Positions 44,969-54,711 of a stretch of 64,000 nucleotides of DNA are shown here, one piece after another; the first letter of the stretch is position 1, and each line of letters begins with the position of its first letter. The notes below the pieces were generated by a model. It was given only the letters and a program-made list of their open reading frames with translations. It was not told where the DNA came from and did no database searches. The stretch is from CAZQHK01 sp964593455. GTDB taxonomy: Bacteria; Muiribacteriota; CAYSPT01. A program made the position numbers and the translations under genes. The stretch is from NCBI GenBank assembly GCA_964593455.1, contig CAZQHK010000013.1, positions 46,489-110,488 on the forward strand, written 5' to 3'.

Positions 44969-47098
44969 TTAGAACAAATACGTAAACCGTACCCCGGCCT
45001 CCAGCGAACGGTAGGAAGATGTAAGCGGATTATTGAAATCCTTGTACTCGATGTACTCGAAATAGGTACCCACCTTGACATGCTCGCTGGTCAGCCGTGA
45101 GAGCTCCAGGGAAGCCACATCTTTCAACTTGTTGGTGTTGGTTCCACCCTTGAAAGGATTGACGTTCTCCTGGGAAATGATCACCGTGGCGGTGGTATTC
45201 TCATCCAGCGGTTTCTCCAGAGTGAGTTCGTACTTAAACTCTTCCTTAAGGGACGATGCAGACCCGTCAGTCTTTGAGTACTTGATGCCCACGGCGGTGG
45301 CCACATCCTGCCATAAGGTCTTTTTTAATGTCAGGTTGTACGTGTTTGTCTTCAAGGCAAACGGCGCCGTAGGCGAGGAAACATCTACCAGGTCTATCCT
45401 GGTCCAGCTCAGGTCGGTTTTTATCCCCTGGATAGTGTCTCCCACTTTTAAAAGCTTGATGATCAACACCTGGTCGGTAGGAGTCAGGTCGGGGTTGCTG
45501 GACCGGGCCTCTTTGTCCGAGTATTTCAGAAGGTAAATAATCCGCGGCTTGTCCGGTTTGGTATAGATACCCATATAGCTGGCGTCATAACTTTTCTGGG
45601 GAGCCCGCAGGGTGTCGCCGGCATCGGCGGTGACATCGTTATTATTCTGCTGGGCCCGGGTCCACCCGAAGATGTTGGTGAAAAATTGGTTTATCTTGTA
45701 GGTGGCGTTTAGCTGCATCTGCCTGAGATCGGAACGGCGGATATCGGAACTCACCCCGGGATTTCCCCAGTTGACAAAATCGGTACCGATGTCTTCGTAC
45801 TCGAAGTCCCAGCTCAAATCGCCGGCTCCCTTGTAGATGGGTTTAAAACGCCAGGCATACCGGTCCGAGTCCCGGCTGGTCGCAATATCGAGGTCCTTCT
45901 TGACCTGGCTGTGGGCAACTTCCCACTCGATATTGAGGCTCTGAGTGGCAGCGTACTGGTTGTCGATACAGAACACCCGGTGTTTTTCGAGGTCTTTCTC
46001 CTTGACCTGGTAGGCCGTGATCCGCGAAACCATGTTGTGGGCGGCGGTGAACTGATCAGAGGCACCATTGATGTGGGCCCGGGGGAAAGTCGTGTCCGGC
46101 CGGTCGATCATACCGCTCAAGAACTCGACTTTGTGTTGTAACTCTTCGAACTCGTAGAAGTAGTATCCACCCCTGAGGTCCTTGTTCCGGTACGAGTATT
46201 CTGACCAGTCCGGCTTCACCTTACGACCGATACTCACACCCCGGTAACCCCGGTTCAAGGAGAACTCGAACTCCTTCATCTCCGCGTCCTCCGCCCGGTT
46301 CTCCGTCTGACCCATAATCTTGATCATGATGGGGTAGAAATCCCCGGCACGCCACTCCTCGCGCTCAATACTGACATTGTTGTAGTACGTCTTGCCACTG
46401 TACTTGCTCGAATTGTCGGACTCGTAGGCCTCCACCATGCTGGTGCCGGCTCCCACATCGACAGCACCGAAATAGACCTCCCACTGGCCGGTGTAATCGA
46501 TGCTGCTGGTGGTCAAACCACCTTCGTCGTCAGCAGGCGGCGCAATCACGGGGGGAGTCTCTACTACCGGAGCTTCAGCCGGAGCTTCGGCCGGTTCTTC
46601 AGCCGGTTCTTCGGCCGAGACTTCGACCGGTTCCTCGGCCGTTTTTTTCGGACGCATGGAAGGAATGTATTTTCCCCGTTCCTCTACCCGTTTACGGCTC
46701 AGGTCTTGCTCCAGGACCGTGACCTTCTGGGTGATGTCCGAGTACTCCCCGGCGAAATTCACGGCCATGTCTATGGCGTATTCCTTAAGCAAACGCTTTA
46801 TCAAGTAAATGTCGCCCAGCGTGATCCCTTTATCGATCAGGATGTCCGTTTCCATGTTTTTGAAGATGAACGACAGGCGTTCGGCCAACTCGTACCTCGT
46901 TGCGCCCTCGCCAGACAGGAACACCGTAGTCCGAAACCGGTGGACAAATCCCCGTTCCGCCAGGCGATTGATGGCCGCATAAGACCAATGTCCCACTCGA
47001 ACAGTGCTTTCTGATAGATACTCCTGGGAGCCGGCTGCTCCCCCCATAAACAGATATATAACGGCAACTGCCAGGAGCAGTACCCCAGCCCTTCTCAT
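44969..47098 (-). CDS. SLH-domain outer-membrane beta-barrel protein (OmpM-like)
   Basis: 709 residues; AAGGAGG upstream. Order: signal peptide (VLLLAVAVIYLFMGGAAG); an SLH-like domain (VRVGHWSYAAINRLAERGFV ... TRYELAERLSFIF); a coiled coil (VTVLEQDLSRKRVEE); a Glu/Pro/Ala linker (EEPAEEPAEAPAEAP); and a long C-terminal beta-strand region ending in the aromatic signature GVRFTYLF with terminal phenylalanine. This is the layout of OmpM/Omp-alpha-type porins that tie the outer membrane to the cell wall through the SLH part. Its 132-base spacing to the upstream FecR gene on the same strand suggests shared transcription, closed by the terminator at 44902-44944. Confidence 0.82.
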   Translation of the reverse strand: MRRAGVLLLAVAVIYLFMGGAAGSQEYLSESTVRVGHWSYAAINRLAERGFVHRFRTTVFLSGEGATRYELAERLSFIFKNMETDILIDKGITLGDIYLIKRLLKEYAIDMAVNFAGEYSDITQKVTVLEQDLSRKRVEERGKYIPSMRPKKTAEEPVEVSAEEPAEEPAEAPAEAPVVETPPVIAPPADDEGGLTTSSIDYTGQWEVYFGAVDVGAGTSMVEAYESDNSSKYSGKTYYNNVSIEREEWRAGDFYPIMIKIMGQTENRAEDAEMKEFEFSLNRGYRGVSIGRKVKPDWSEYSYRNKDLRGGYYFYEFEELQHKVEFLSGMIDRPDTTFPRAHINGASDQFTAAHNMVSRITAYQVKEKDLEKHRVFCIDNQYAATQSLNIEWEVAHSQVKKDLDIATSRDSDRYAWRFKPIYKGAGDLSWDFEYEDIGTDFVNWGNPGVSSDIRRSDLRQMQLNATYKINQFFTNIFGWTRAQQNNNDVTADAGDTLRAPQKSYDASYMGIYTKPDKPRIIYLLKYSDKEARSSNPDLTPTDQVLIIKLLKVGDTIQGIKTDLSWTRIDLVDVSSPTAPFALKTNTYNLTLKKTLWQDVATAVGIKYSKTDGSASSLKEEFKYELTLEKPLDENTTATVIISQENVNPFKGGTNTNKLKDVASLELSRLTSEHVKVGTYFEYIEYKDFNNPLTSSYRSLEAGVRFTYLF

Positions 47099-47230
47099 AA
47101 CGTCAGTCCTCCTTCTAGCCTGTAGCGTAATAGAATGTGGGTTAAAGTTCTTATATTTTTTTCCACTACGCTACAATACAGCAAGTCGAATTAATTTTTC
47201 AAGCCGAATTTATTATCCGGGTAATTTACC

Positions 47231-50200
47231 TCAATAATCGATCAAGCTATTCGTGGGCTCGATCTCGCTGTTAGCCGACTTGCGGCTGGGTACCTTGATA
47301 TTATCAACGTATCCCTGCAGATAGTTGTCCCTGACTACCAGGATAAAATATTCTCCGTAGGGAACATTAATAATAGTGTAGCGCCCATCGGAACCGGTGG
47401 GGCCCCAGAATGACCCCTTGCCTTCCTTGCTCACGGCAGTCACCTTGGCTCCCCGGATACCTTTTCCGGTGACCGAGTCTTTGATCCGGCCGGTGATCCG
47501 GCCCATGCCCAGTTCCACATAAATCTTGAAAACTTCCGGGTTTGACTCGTTCTCGCATTTGTCCTTGGCGCTGATGTAGATGCTGTTGGTACCGTGCACC
47601 ACATCCACCCACTGCTTGATCTCGCTTCCCTGGAGCTGCGGCGAATATTCCCGGTAGGCGCTACCGGGCGGAGTAACCCGGATGGTAACCGGCGATACCA
47701 TGTTGTTGGACAGATCGAACAGGCTGGCATAAAGTTCTATCTTGGCTGAGGTTTCGGAGCCCAGCTGAAACGGCACCGGCGAGGTGAACTCGTCTATCGT
47801 GGAGTCCGCAAGCGGCAACGTAGTCAGTATCTGAGGGCCTTCCTTGTCCATGGGGACAATGAACTTCTCCGTGTATTTTTTGTCACCCAGAGCCACAAAC
47901 TCCACCGAGTCTCTCACCTTGTTCTGCGGATTGCTATCGTGAGCTTCAAGGACGATGGTGTTTTTCACCCCTTTAGTGATTGTAAGCTCCCGCTCGATGG
48001 TGATGCTGTTACCGGCCACATTTCTCTTCTCTTCCTGCACCACACCATCGAGCAGCAGCCGATAGGAGATCGGGCCGCGGTTGTCGTTGATGCTGCCCTT
48101 GACAGCCACCTTGAAGGGAGCCAGTTTTTCTGTCTGGATCTCCATGAGATGATCTTTCGGCTTGATATCGAAATAGATCTGAGCACTTAGCTTGCCACCT
48201 GAAATAGGTGACTGCGTAACCGCCTTGGTGCCGTCTACCAGCAGGTCGGCCCGCTGATTGTCGACCGCCCCGATGACGCTGATTTCCACGTCATAGGATT
48301 TTGGCTCGGGGAGATCCTGGCCGGCGGGGTTGACCAACACGAAGGTCATGCCGGTGTCGGGATCCTGGGTTATCGGCTGCATGGTGACTACCGGCGGAAT
48401 CTTATCCCCCACCTCGAAAGAAACAGCCGGTGCTGTGGCGGTGGCACTGCCGATGGTGACCCGAGCACTTACCGAACGGTTCCCGATAGTCAGTTTTGTA
48501 AGTACAGCCGACCCGTCGGATCCGGTAACGCCGCTCCGGTCGTCGTCCGAGCGGACCCGGGCTCCGGATATACCCTGCCCCCGGCTGTTTACGACCGTTA
48601 CCTTGACGTCGTTTTCTAGGTTGTCGCCGTCCAGATCCGCAGGTATAACCGGCTCGAAAATCTTGACATCTTTGCTGATTTCCACCGATTCGGTGGCTTT
48701 GAAGGTCGTGCTACCGATGGTCAGTTCAGCAGAAATCGTCTGGGGACCTCCGTCGAGTCCCCGGAGAACCACTGTCCCGCCGGACCCGGTGGTGCCGCTC
48801 TTGGAACCGCACTTGACCTGAGCGCCGGCCACACCCTGCCCCATGCCGTCCTGTACCGCCACCGTCAGGTCGTTCAATATGTTGTCACCGTCCAGTGATG
48901 CCGGTTCCTGCAGGATGATCGATAGCTTGTACTCTTCGATGCTAACAGACGTCGTCGCCTGGATCTCCTGCCCGGCCACGCTGATCTTGGCGGCCACCCC
49001 GTGGTCGCCGGGAGGCAGGTTGAAGAACTGGCACGCGCCTTCGGAGTTGGTGGATTTGTTTCTCTGCCCAATCGTGACGCTGGCGCCCGGTACCGGCGAA
49101 CCCGTGCCGTATTTAAGCGTTACCGTGGCGTCGTTGCGGCCGCCCTTGCCGTCAAGGTCCTGGGCCATGGCCATGATATCCAGTTTTATGCTTCCGATGG
49201 TGACCTCATCCTCGGCTTTCGCGGGAATACCTTTTACCTCGGCTTCGGCAATTATCTTGTACGTGCCGGGTTTGAGGTTATTGAAGACGAACTCGCCACC
49301 CGAGTTGGTGTTTGTACTTTCGTCGCCGCAGGTAACCTCGGCCTGTATCCCTGTTCCGGAAGTCGTCACCACGCCGGAGACATCGTTCTTGACGCCGTCG
49401 GCGTCCATGGCTCTCGGCAGATTTATCCGGATGGAAAGGTCCTGCTCCTCTATGGTGACGGTAACTTCCTCGGACCAAATGTTTTTGCCTTCGAACTTGG
49501 CCCGGGCCCGGACCTTCACGTCACCCGGTTTTTTGGCCTGGAACTTGGCCGTTCCATCGCTGCCGGTCGTGGTCACCTCGGTTCCCTGGGCCACGATAGC
49601 CGCGCCGTTTACCGGTTCCTGGTCCTGGTCTTTAACCGAACAGGTGATAGTGGAACCGTCGACCTGGCACAGCAGGCTCATGGAGTACTCTTTGGCTTCA
49701 ATGTTCACCGAAGCGCTCTCGGAAAGCTCTTTGCCCCCGACGGTGGCGGTAACGGTGATGGTGTGATCACCGGCCGTGAGATCTTTGACCGTGGCCTCGC
49801 CGCTGGCGTTGGTGGTCTCGGTCACGGATGCACCCGATTCGGTCTTGTCGGCTTCAACCTTGGCGTTGGCCACCGGCGACCCGTCCTGGTCCTGCACGCC
49901 GACCGCGACGTCGTTTCGGCGCCCGTCACCGTCAGCCTCTTTCACGTTGGCCATGATGGTAATGGAATACACTTTTGCTTTGGCCACCTCGACCTCGGTC
50001 TCGGCGGATTTCTGATCGGCTACTGTGCCGTCTTCCATCAAATATCCGGTAACTTTGATCTTATGTGTACCCTCGCCGAGATTACTGACCGCAAACTCGC
50101 CGTCGGAGCTCGACTTCACGAAAGTTCCGCCGATCTCCAGATCGGCCGGCGGGGCGCTGCCGTCCTGATCCTGAACACCCACCTTGAGGTCGTTCTTTTC

Positions 50201-52024
50201 CCCGTCCCCGTCGGCGTCCTCCAGGGTGGCGGTGATGCTGATCGAGAACTCTTTCTTCTCTTCCACCTTCTCCACGGTGAACTCGGCACTGCCGGAGACT
50301 TCCTCTTCGTCAAACTCAGCGGAAGCTTCGACCTTGTAATCGCCCGGGTCCAGGTTACCCATAGCACAGGTACCATCGGACTTGGTGGAAAGCGTGGCGT
50401 CCCCGATTTTTACGGTAGCCCCATCCACAGCGGTGCCGTCCTGGTCCTTGACCGTGATGACCACGTCGTTTTTAAGCCCGTCACTGTCCCCGTCGGAAAG
50501 CATGGCGGTAACTTCAATCTTGTAGTCTACCTTTTCCTTCTCTATCTCGAACTCGGCCGACCCAAGGGTAACATCGCCTATCTTGGCGCTCACTTTATAG
50601 GTGCCGGCTTCCAAGTCCTTCTTCGTAACCGGATCCCCGCCGTCGTACGACCCCAGGGAGGTGTCACCCATAGCAATGGCAACCGCGTTCCCGGCGTCCA
50701 GATGGGCTTTCACATCGTCAGACATATCACTTAGAGCAACGGAAAGGTCGTTTTTCTTGCCGTCATTGTCCCCGTCTTCCAAAGTCGCGATCACGGAAGC
50801 CGTGAGATCGAAGTCGACTTTCTCCACTTCGATCTCGGCCGAACCCGTGATTTCTTCGTCATCGAACTCGGCTGTAGCCTCGATCTTGTGGGCCCCGGCA
50901 GCCAGGTCCTTGAAGGTGGCTTCACCGGAATCATTGGTAGTCGTTTCGGCTTCGCCCACCTTCACCGTGGCTCCGGCGACAACGGTTCCGTCCTGGTCGC
51001 TGACGGTAACCTTCAGATCGTTCTTCTTACCGTCGTCGTCACCGTCTTCAAGAGCCCCTTGAACCTCGATCTTGTACTCTATTTTCTTCAGTGAAAGCTT
51101 GAGCTCAATTTCCTGGGAGTTTCCGCTCTCGTCCTTGGCTGTAACCTTGATGGAATTCTCCTCGCCTTCCTTCAGGGTCACTTCCAGCTCGAACTTGCCG
51201 TCGCCGCCCACGGAAACCTTGGTTTCCTCGCCGTTGACGGAAACGGTTACCTCGGCCTCGGGATCGTCGACCGATCCGGCTACCGTGGTCTTGCCGTCCT
51301 TGACGTCTTCACCGCTGGCCGGTGATGTCAGATTGATGTTCGGCGGCGTGGTGTCGGTGGTGTTCCCGTAGGCGTTATCGTCGTTGCCTTTGTTCTCATT
51401 GTTGATCTCATCCTCGCTCATATCTGTCGCAGCGGAAGGCTCTTTACCCTGCTCGGCTACGGACTTCTGGTTCTTCCCGACCGGAACATTTTTGCCGCCG
51501 GCGTTAAAGTCGATGCCACCCTCGAGCACCGCCACAATACTCTTCTTGGTGATGGCGTTTACCGACAGGGTGAAGACCGTACCCCGGATACCGGCCACGG
51601 CGGTGGGAGTCTTGACCCGGAACTGCTGGCCTTTGCCCACCGGTTTCACCTTGGACCAGACTTTACCAAATTTCATGTCCAGGTACCCGACCCGTTTCCC
51701 TTTGTTGTCTTTATGGTCGGGAATTTCCAACTGGGACAGGGGACGCATACGGAAAACAGCCGAATTGGCGAACTTGACCTCGGCCCGGCCGCTTCGGCCG
51801 GTCTTGATCTTGTCACCGATCATCAGACGCTGCCCCTTGAAAGACGGTGACCATTTGGAAGCATTCTTGGTCATCACCAGAACTTCACCCTGAAGGAAGG
51901 TGACCACCGAATAACTCGAATAGATCTGGGCATCGGCCACACTCTGTAACAGGAAACAAATGAGCAGGACAACCGATACTATGGAAAAAGCTCGCTTCGA
52001 CGACAATATATGCTGTAAATGCAC
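47231..52024 (-). CDS. Giant exported FecR-domain protein with ten Ig/CNA-B-like repeats
   Basis: 1597 residues from a GTG at 52024. Signal peptide (FSIVSVVLLICFLLQSVADA); FecR domain (about 35-190: VTFLQGEVLVMTKNASKWSP, GDKIKTGRSGRAEVKF, GIRGTVFTLSV); an acidic linker; an Ig-like domain (INLTSPASGEDVKDGKTTVA); then ten CNA-B or carboxypeptidase-regulatory-like repeats of 85-95 residues, most opening with an Asp-rich signature such as LEDGDDDGKKNDLKV that could bind calcium; a beta region; and a final carboxypeptidase regulatory-like domain (GRITGRIKDSVTGKGIRGAK). FecR domains of this stand-alone exported kind are common in candidate phyla. It is probably a structural surface or periplasmic fibre partnered with the SLH porin downstream. 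Confidence 0.82.
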   Translation of the reverse strand: MHLQHILSSKRAFSIVSVVLLICFLLQSVADAQIYSSYSVVTFLQGEVLVMTKNASKWSPSFKGQRLMIGDKIKTGRSGRAEVKFANSAVFRMRPLSQLEIPDHKDNKGKRVGYLDMKFGKVWSKVKPVGKGQQFRVKTPTAVAGIRGTVFTLSVNAITKKSIVAVLEGGIDFNAGGKNVPVGKNQKSVAEQGKEPSAATDMSEDEINNENKGNDDNAYGNTTDTTPPNINLTSPASGEDVKDGKTTVAGSVDDPEAEVTVSVNGEETKVSVGGDGKFELEVTLKEGEENSIKVTAKDESGNSQEIELKLSLKKIEYKIEVQGALEDGDDDGKKNDLKVTVSDQDGTVVAGATVKVGEAETTTNDSGEATFKDLAAGAHKIEATAEFDDEEITGSAEIEVEKVDFDLTASVIATLEDGDNDGKKNDLSVALSDMSDDVKAHLDAGNAVAIAMGDTSLGSYDGGDPVTKKDLEAGTYKVSAKIGDVTLGSAEFEIEKEKVDYKIEVTAMLSDGDSDGLKNDVVITVKDQDGTAVDGATVKIGDATLSTKSDGTCAMGNLDPGDYKVEASAEFDEEEVSGSAEFTVEKVEEKKEFSISITATLEDADGDGEKNDLKVGVQDQDGSAPPADLEIGGTFVKSSSDGEFAVSNLGEGTHKIKVTGYLMEDGTVADQKSAETEVEVAKAKVYSITIMANVKEADGDGRRNDVAVGVQDQDGSPVANAKVEADKTESGASVTETTNASGEATVKDLTAGDHTITVTATVGGKELSESASVNIEAKEYSMSLLCQVDGSTITCSVKDQDQEPVNGAAIVAQGTEVTTTGSDGTAKFQAKKPGDVKVRARAKFEGKNIWSEEVTVTIEEQDLSIRINLPRAMDADGVKNDVSGVVTTSGTGIQAEVTCGDESTNTNSGGEFVFNNLKPGTYKIIAEAEVKGIPAKAEDEVTIGSIKLDIMAMAQDLDGKGGRNDATVTLKYGTGSPVPGASVTIGQRNKSTNSEGACQFFNLPPGDHGVAAKISVAGQEIQATTSVSIEEYKLSIILQEPASLDGDNILNDLTVAVQDGMGQGVAGAQVKCGSKSGTTGSGGTVVLRGLDGGPQTISAELTIGSTTFKATESVEISKDVKIFEPVIPADLDGDNLENDVKVTVVNSRGQGISGARVRSDDDRSGVTGSDGSAVLTKLTIGNRSVSARVTIGSATATAPAVSFEVGDKIPPVVTMQPITQDPDTGMTFVLVNPAGQDLPEPKSYDVEISVIGAVDNQRADLLVDGTKAVTQSPISGGKLSAQIYFDIKPKDHLMEIQTEKLAPFKVAVKGSINDNRGPISYRLLLDGVVQEEKRNVAGNSITIERELTITKGVKNTIVLEAHDSNPQNKVRDSVEFVALGDKKYTEKFIVPMDKEGPQILTTLPLADSTIDEFTSPVPFQLGSETSAKIELYASLFDLSNNMVSPVTIRVTPPGSAYREYSPQLQGSEIKQWVDVVHGTNSIYISAKDKCENESNPEVFKIYVELGMGRITGRIKDSVTGKGIRGAKVTAVSKEGKGSFWGPTGSDGRYTIINVPYGEYFILVVRDNYLQGYVDNIKVPSRKSANSEIEPTNSLIDY

Positions 52025-52116
52025 GGATAACAGCCCCCTTAAACTATAGTTAATTTGAAAGTTTATGGCACTATATCATAGGGAAATTGAGAGTGTCAAC
52101 TATGTATATTCTATAT

Positions 52117-52159
52117 ATGAAGAGAATATAATCACGTACATGAAGAGAATGTAATCACG
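52117..52159. repeat. Two 20-bp direct repeats, 23-bp period
   Basis: ATGAAGAGAATATAATCACG (52117-52136) recurs with one change at 52140-52159. It lies in the 313-base divergent intergenic region between the FecR gene and the metallo-hydrolase gene, about 95 bases upstream of the former. A regulator binding site is possible. The rest of the interval is AT-rich without a recognisable gene. Confidence 0.5.
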
Positions 52160-52337
52160 CTCAAAAAGGAATTTTAAGCACATTTTGTAAAGGAAAAATG
52201 AAGACTGATGTGATAAAATCGGTAACCGCATAAGATTTGCATTTTAACTCGTTTTTCGGGTATGCTTTTCAAAAGATAGTGAGTGAAAACATTTCCAGCA
52301 AGAAGCCCTAATCGCAACAGGAGTGGAGCTGCTATCA

Positions 52338-53234
52338 TTGAGTGCTTACGCACGGTTTTGGGGGGTCAGAGGGAGTATCCCAACACCTGCTCCGGTGGGA
52401 ACTACTGAAGTTGCCGTTGGAGGAAACACCAGCTGTATTGAAATTCATGCCAGCGACGAAACGATCTTTGTGCTGGACGCAGGTACCGGTATCCGGCTCC
52501 TTGGGCTCGATATTCTGGGCCGGAATCCGAAACCGAAAAACATTCATTTGTTCATTACTCACACTCACTGGGACCACATCCAGGGATTTCCGTTTTTCGT
52601 GCCGGCCTACATTCCCGGCACTAAAATCACTGTTTACGGTACCGAGTTTGTGGGACACAATCTTGAAACGGTGCTGGAAGGACAGCAAAATTACGAGTTT
52701 TTTCCGGTGGCCATGAAACAGATGGCAGGTAATATTTCGTTTAATCCTATTTCGACCAACGACGATTTCCTGGTTGACGGGATACGGGTGCAGACCGCTA
52801 AAATGCATCATCCTTACCCAGCCACTGTCGGGTACCGCTTTTCCGGACCGGATTGGACTTTTGTCCTCGCGACAGACACCGAACATATCCAGGGCAAAAC
52901 GGATGAAGAAGTTCTTCGACTGGCTCGAAACGCGGACATCCTCGTGTACGACTCACAGTACACCGTGGAGGAGTTTCCCTCCAAACTTAATTGGGGGCAC
53001 AGCACGTGGGAGGAAGGGACACGGATTGCTTCTCTGGCCAATGTTAAGAAACTTATTTTATTTCATCACGAACCCACCAGGCCAGACGAAGAAATCCTGG
53101 AGATTGCCAACCAGGCCTCCAGGATTTTTCCGAATAGCTTAAGTGCCATCGAAGGGCTCAAACTCACGTTATCTACCAGGCATGCTCCTCCCTGTCAGGA
53201 GGCTGGGGAGTCTCCTCCCTCAAACGCTCGCTGA
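52338..53234 (+). CDS. Metallo-beta-lactamase-fold phosphodiesterase (PhnP-like)
   Basis: About 298 residues from the TTG at 52338, which has GGAG nine bases upstream; an in-frame GTG at 52323 has no such signal. The start ARFWGVRGSIPTP and the metal motif FITHTHWDHIQGFPFF identify the MBL fold of the phosphoribosyl cyclic phosphodiesterase-like group; later ligands are in MHHPYPATVGYRF, LATDTEH and LILFHHEPTR. These enzymes act on cyclic phosphodiesters, but the group is broad. The 3' end overlaps the convergent DUF5610 gene by 40 bases. Confidence 0.85.
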   Translation: MSAYARFWGVRGSIPTPAPVGTTEVAVGGNTSCIEIHASDETIFVLDAGTGIRLLGLDILGRNPKPKNIHLFITHTHWDHIQGFPFFVPAYIPGTKITVYGTEFVGHNLETVLEGQQNYEFFPVAMKQMAGNISFNPISTNDDFLVDGIRVQTAKMHHPYPATVGYRFSGPDWTFVLATDTEHIQGKTDEEVLRLARNADILVYDSQYTVEEFPSKLNWGHSTWEEGTRIASLANVKKLILFHHEPTRPDEEILEIANQASRIFPNSLSAIEGLKLTLSTRHAPPCQEAGESPPSNAR

Positions 53235-54049
53235 CTGACTCCGACCGATTCGAGCTCAGGTACGGGAATCATCTCTTCAAGACTGGGGAGTTCTTCCTCA
53301 TTATCGATGAAAGAATCCGGTGAAACCAAAGCCATTTGTCCTTCCTTCCAGGCATCCAGCTTCAACTGTACCAGATCGTACGTCCCGTTCATCGTATCTT
53401 CAACCGGCTTTGGCATGTTTCCCAGGATCTCCCGGGCACGATCAAAACCCTTATCTATCGCCCCTTTGACCAGTTCCATAAAATCGTTCAACTGTTCCTG
53501 CACGGTGGTGCCATCATCAGCGTGGTTTTCCAGGTACATTCCAAAAAAGCTGGTGGCGAAATCAACGATACGTTCAGAAGTATTTTCAGGACTGAAATAT
53601 TCCTTAAGCTCATCGAGCTTGGTCTGGGAAATACCGACGGCATTTTTAACGTTAGAAGTGTAGTTTCTCGAATAGGTTGCCTCAAAAGCATATTCCATTT
53701 TGAAAACAACCTTCTCGTAAGACCGGCCTTCAAAATTTTCCATGGGGACCTGCCCTAAAGCCAGGCCGCCTGCCTGCCCTTTCGGGAAAGCCGTGCCAAG
53801 TGCGCGGCCCCGGGGGGGACCGCCGAGCAGATCTCGAATCGTATCTTTGGCGCCCTTCTCCGATTCTTCCAGGGAGGAAATAGAGAGATATTCATAGTGT
53901 AATGATTCGTTTATTTCCACAGTGTCTTCACTGATGACCATTGACCGTAACATTTCCGCCTTTTCCCTGGTTGCTTCCCACAGACTGGCCCTGACATCAA
54001 ACCCATTCCCCGCAACCGTTCCTGGCTGTCCCTGCACCGCGCTCATCAT
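53195..54049 (-). CDS. DUF5610-like protein
   Basis: 284 residues; GGAGG ten bases upstream of the ATG. The central block YFSPENTSERIVDFATSFFG and the following DGTTVQEQLNDFMELVKGAI, then GFDRAREILGN match my memory of the DUF5610 pattern, a helical domain of unknown function. The N-terminal 100 residues are low-complexity, with a Gly/Arg-rich patch (GGPPRGRALGTAFPKGQ). No signal peptide is visible. The tail (SLEEMIPVPELESVGVSQRA) overlaps the hydrolase gene on the other strand. Confidence 0.6.
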   Translation of the reverse strand: MMSAVQGQPGTVAGNGFDVRASLWEATREKAEMLRSMVISEDTVEINESLHYEYLSISSLEESEKGAKDTIRDLLGGPPRGRALGTAFPKGQAGGLALGQVPMENFEGRSYEKVVFKMEYAFEATYSRNYTSNVKNAVGISQTKLDELKEYFSPENTSERIVDFATSFFGMYLENHADDGTTVQEQLNDFMELVKGAIDKGFDRAREILGNMPKPVEDTMNGTYDLVQLKLDAWKEGQMALVSPDSFIDNEEELPSLEEMIPVPELESVGVSQRAFEGGDSPAS

Positions 54050-54221
54050 TATTTATCAACCTCCTTGTTGATGTGGGTGAAGTAACCCTGATTACTGTAT
54101 CGGCAGGTTTCAGAAAAAAGTTTAGATTTTTTTTCATCTTGGTTGCCTCATGCGGTATAATGCCGGATAAATCGTCTCTTTCGACGATTTGTCACATCAA
54201 GCCAGAGGAGTGATTATAACC

Positions 54222-54614
54222 ATGGAACATAATGAAGAAAACAACGCCGCCGTTTCAGAAAATTGGAGTAGACCCGCCAGTATCAACGTCGAGGAAAAAG
54301 ATGGAAAGATAGCTATTTTCCGTCCGCGCGGTTATCTGGAGTACGACTCTTCTTACCGTTTCAGGAACATGATCGAGAAATACGTCACCGAAGGTTTCAG
54401 TTCCATCATTATCAACCTGTCCGAGCTGGATTTTATCGACAGCCTGGGCACCGGTGTGCTTATCACCGGTTTCGGCAAGTGTGAAGAGAATAACGGTAAA
54501 CTCGTGCTGGCCGCGCCGAATGAGAAAATGTTATATGTTATCAAGGTTATGCACCTGGATAATGTTTTCACCATCTATGCCAACGAGGAAGAGGCTCTGG
54601 CAGCATTGAAGTAA
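54222..54614 (+). CDS. STAS-domain anti-sigma factor antagonist
   Basis: 130 residues from the ATG at 54222, with AGAGGAG 11 bases upstream. After a hydrophilic leader of about 30 residues comes a STAS domain: FRPRGYLEYDSSYRFRNMIE, SIIINLSELDFIDSLGTGVL with the serine that is phosphorylated in SpoIIAA-like proteins, and a closing FTIYANEEEALAAL. It would bind an anti-sigma kinase in a partner-switching pathway. No kinase or phosphatase partner lies beside it. A bidirectional terminator separates it from carD. Confidence 0.9.
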   Translation: MEHNEENNAAVSENWSRPASINVEEKDGKIAIFRPRGYLEYDSSYRFRNMIEKYVTEGFSSIIINLSELDFIDSLGTGVLITGFGKCEENNGKLVLAAPNEKMLYVIKVMHLDNVFTIYANEEEALAALK

Positions 54615-54653
54615 CCCGTTGTTTGGGAGCTTAAAGAGACTTAAAACACAATA

Positions 54654-54688
54654 AAAAGGCTCCACCCGAATTTAGGTTGGAGCCTTTT
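54654..54688. terminator. Bidirectional terminator
   Basis: An 11-bp perfect stem (54654-54664 with 54678-54688) has A-rich and T-rich flanks on both sides, giving TTTT on + and CTTTTTATTG on -. It serves both the STAS gene and the convergent carD gene. Confidence 0.8.
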
Positions 54689-54711
54689 AAAATTTCCTGC
54701 CGTTACACTTT

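Noticed and set aside
47121..47175. Inverted repeat TGTAGCGTA / TACGCTACA between the FecR and SLH porin genes
   Set aside because: The arms are only 9 bp with a 37-base loop and no T-tract, too weak to call a terminator or operator.
49001..50734. A 577-codon open frame on the + strand inside the FecR gene
   Set aside because: It is antisense to an unmistakable repeat protein. Its length follows from the repeat composition (few stop codons opposite Asp/Gly/Val-rich codons), and its sequence is a Val/Gly/His-rich shadow without any recognisable domain.
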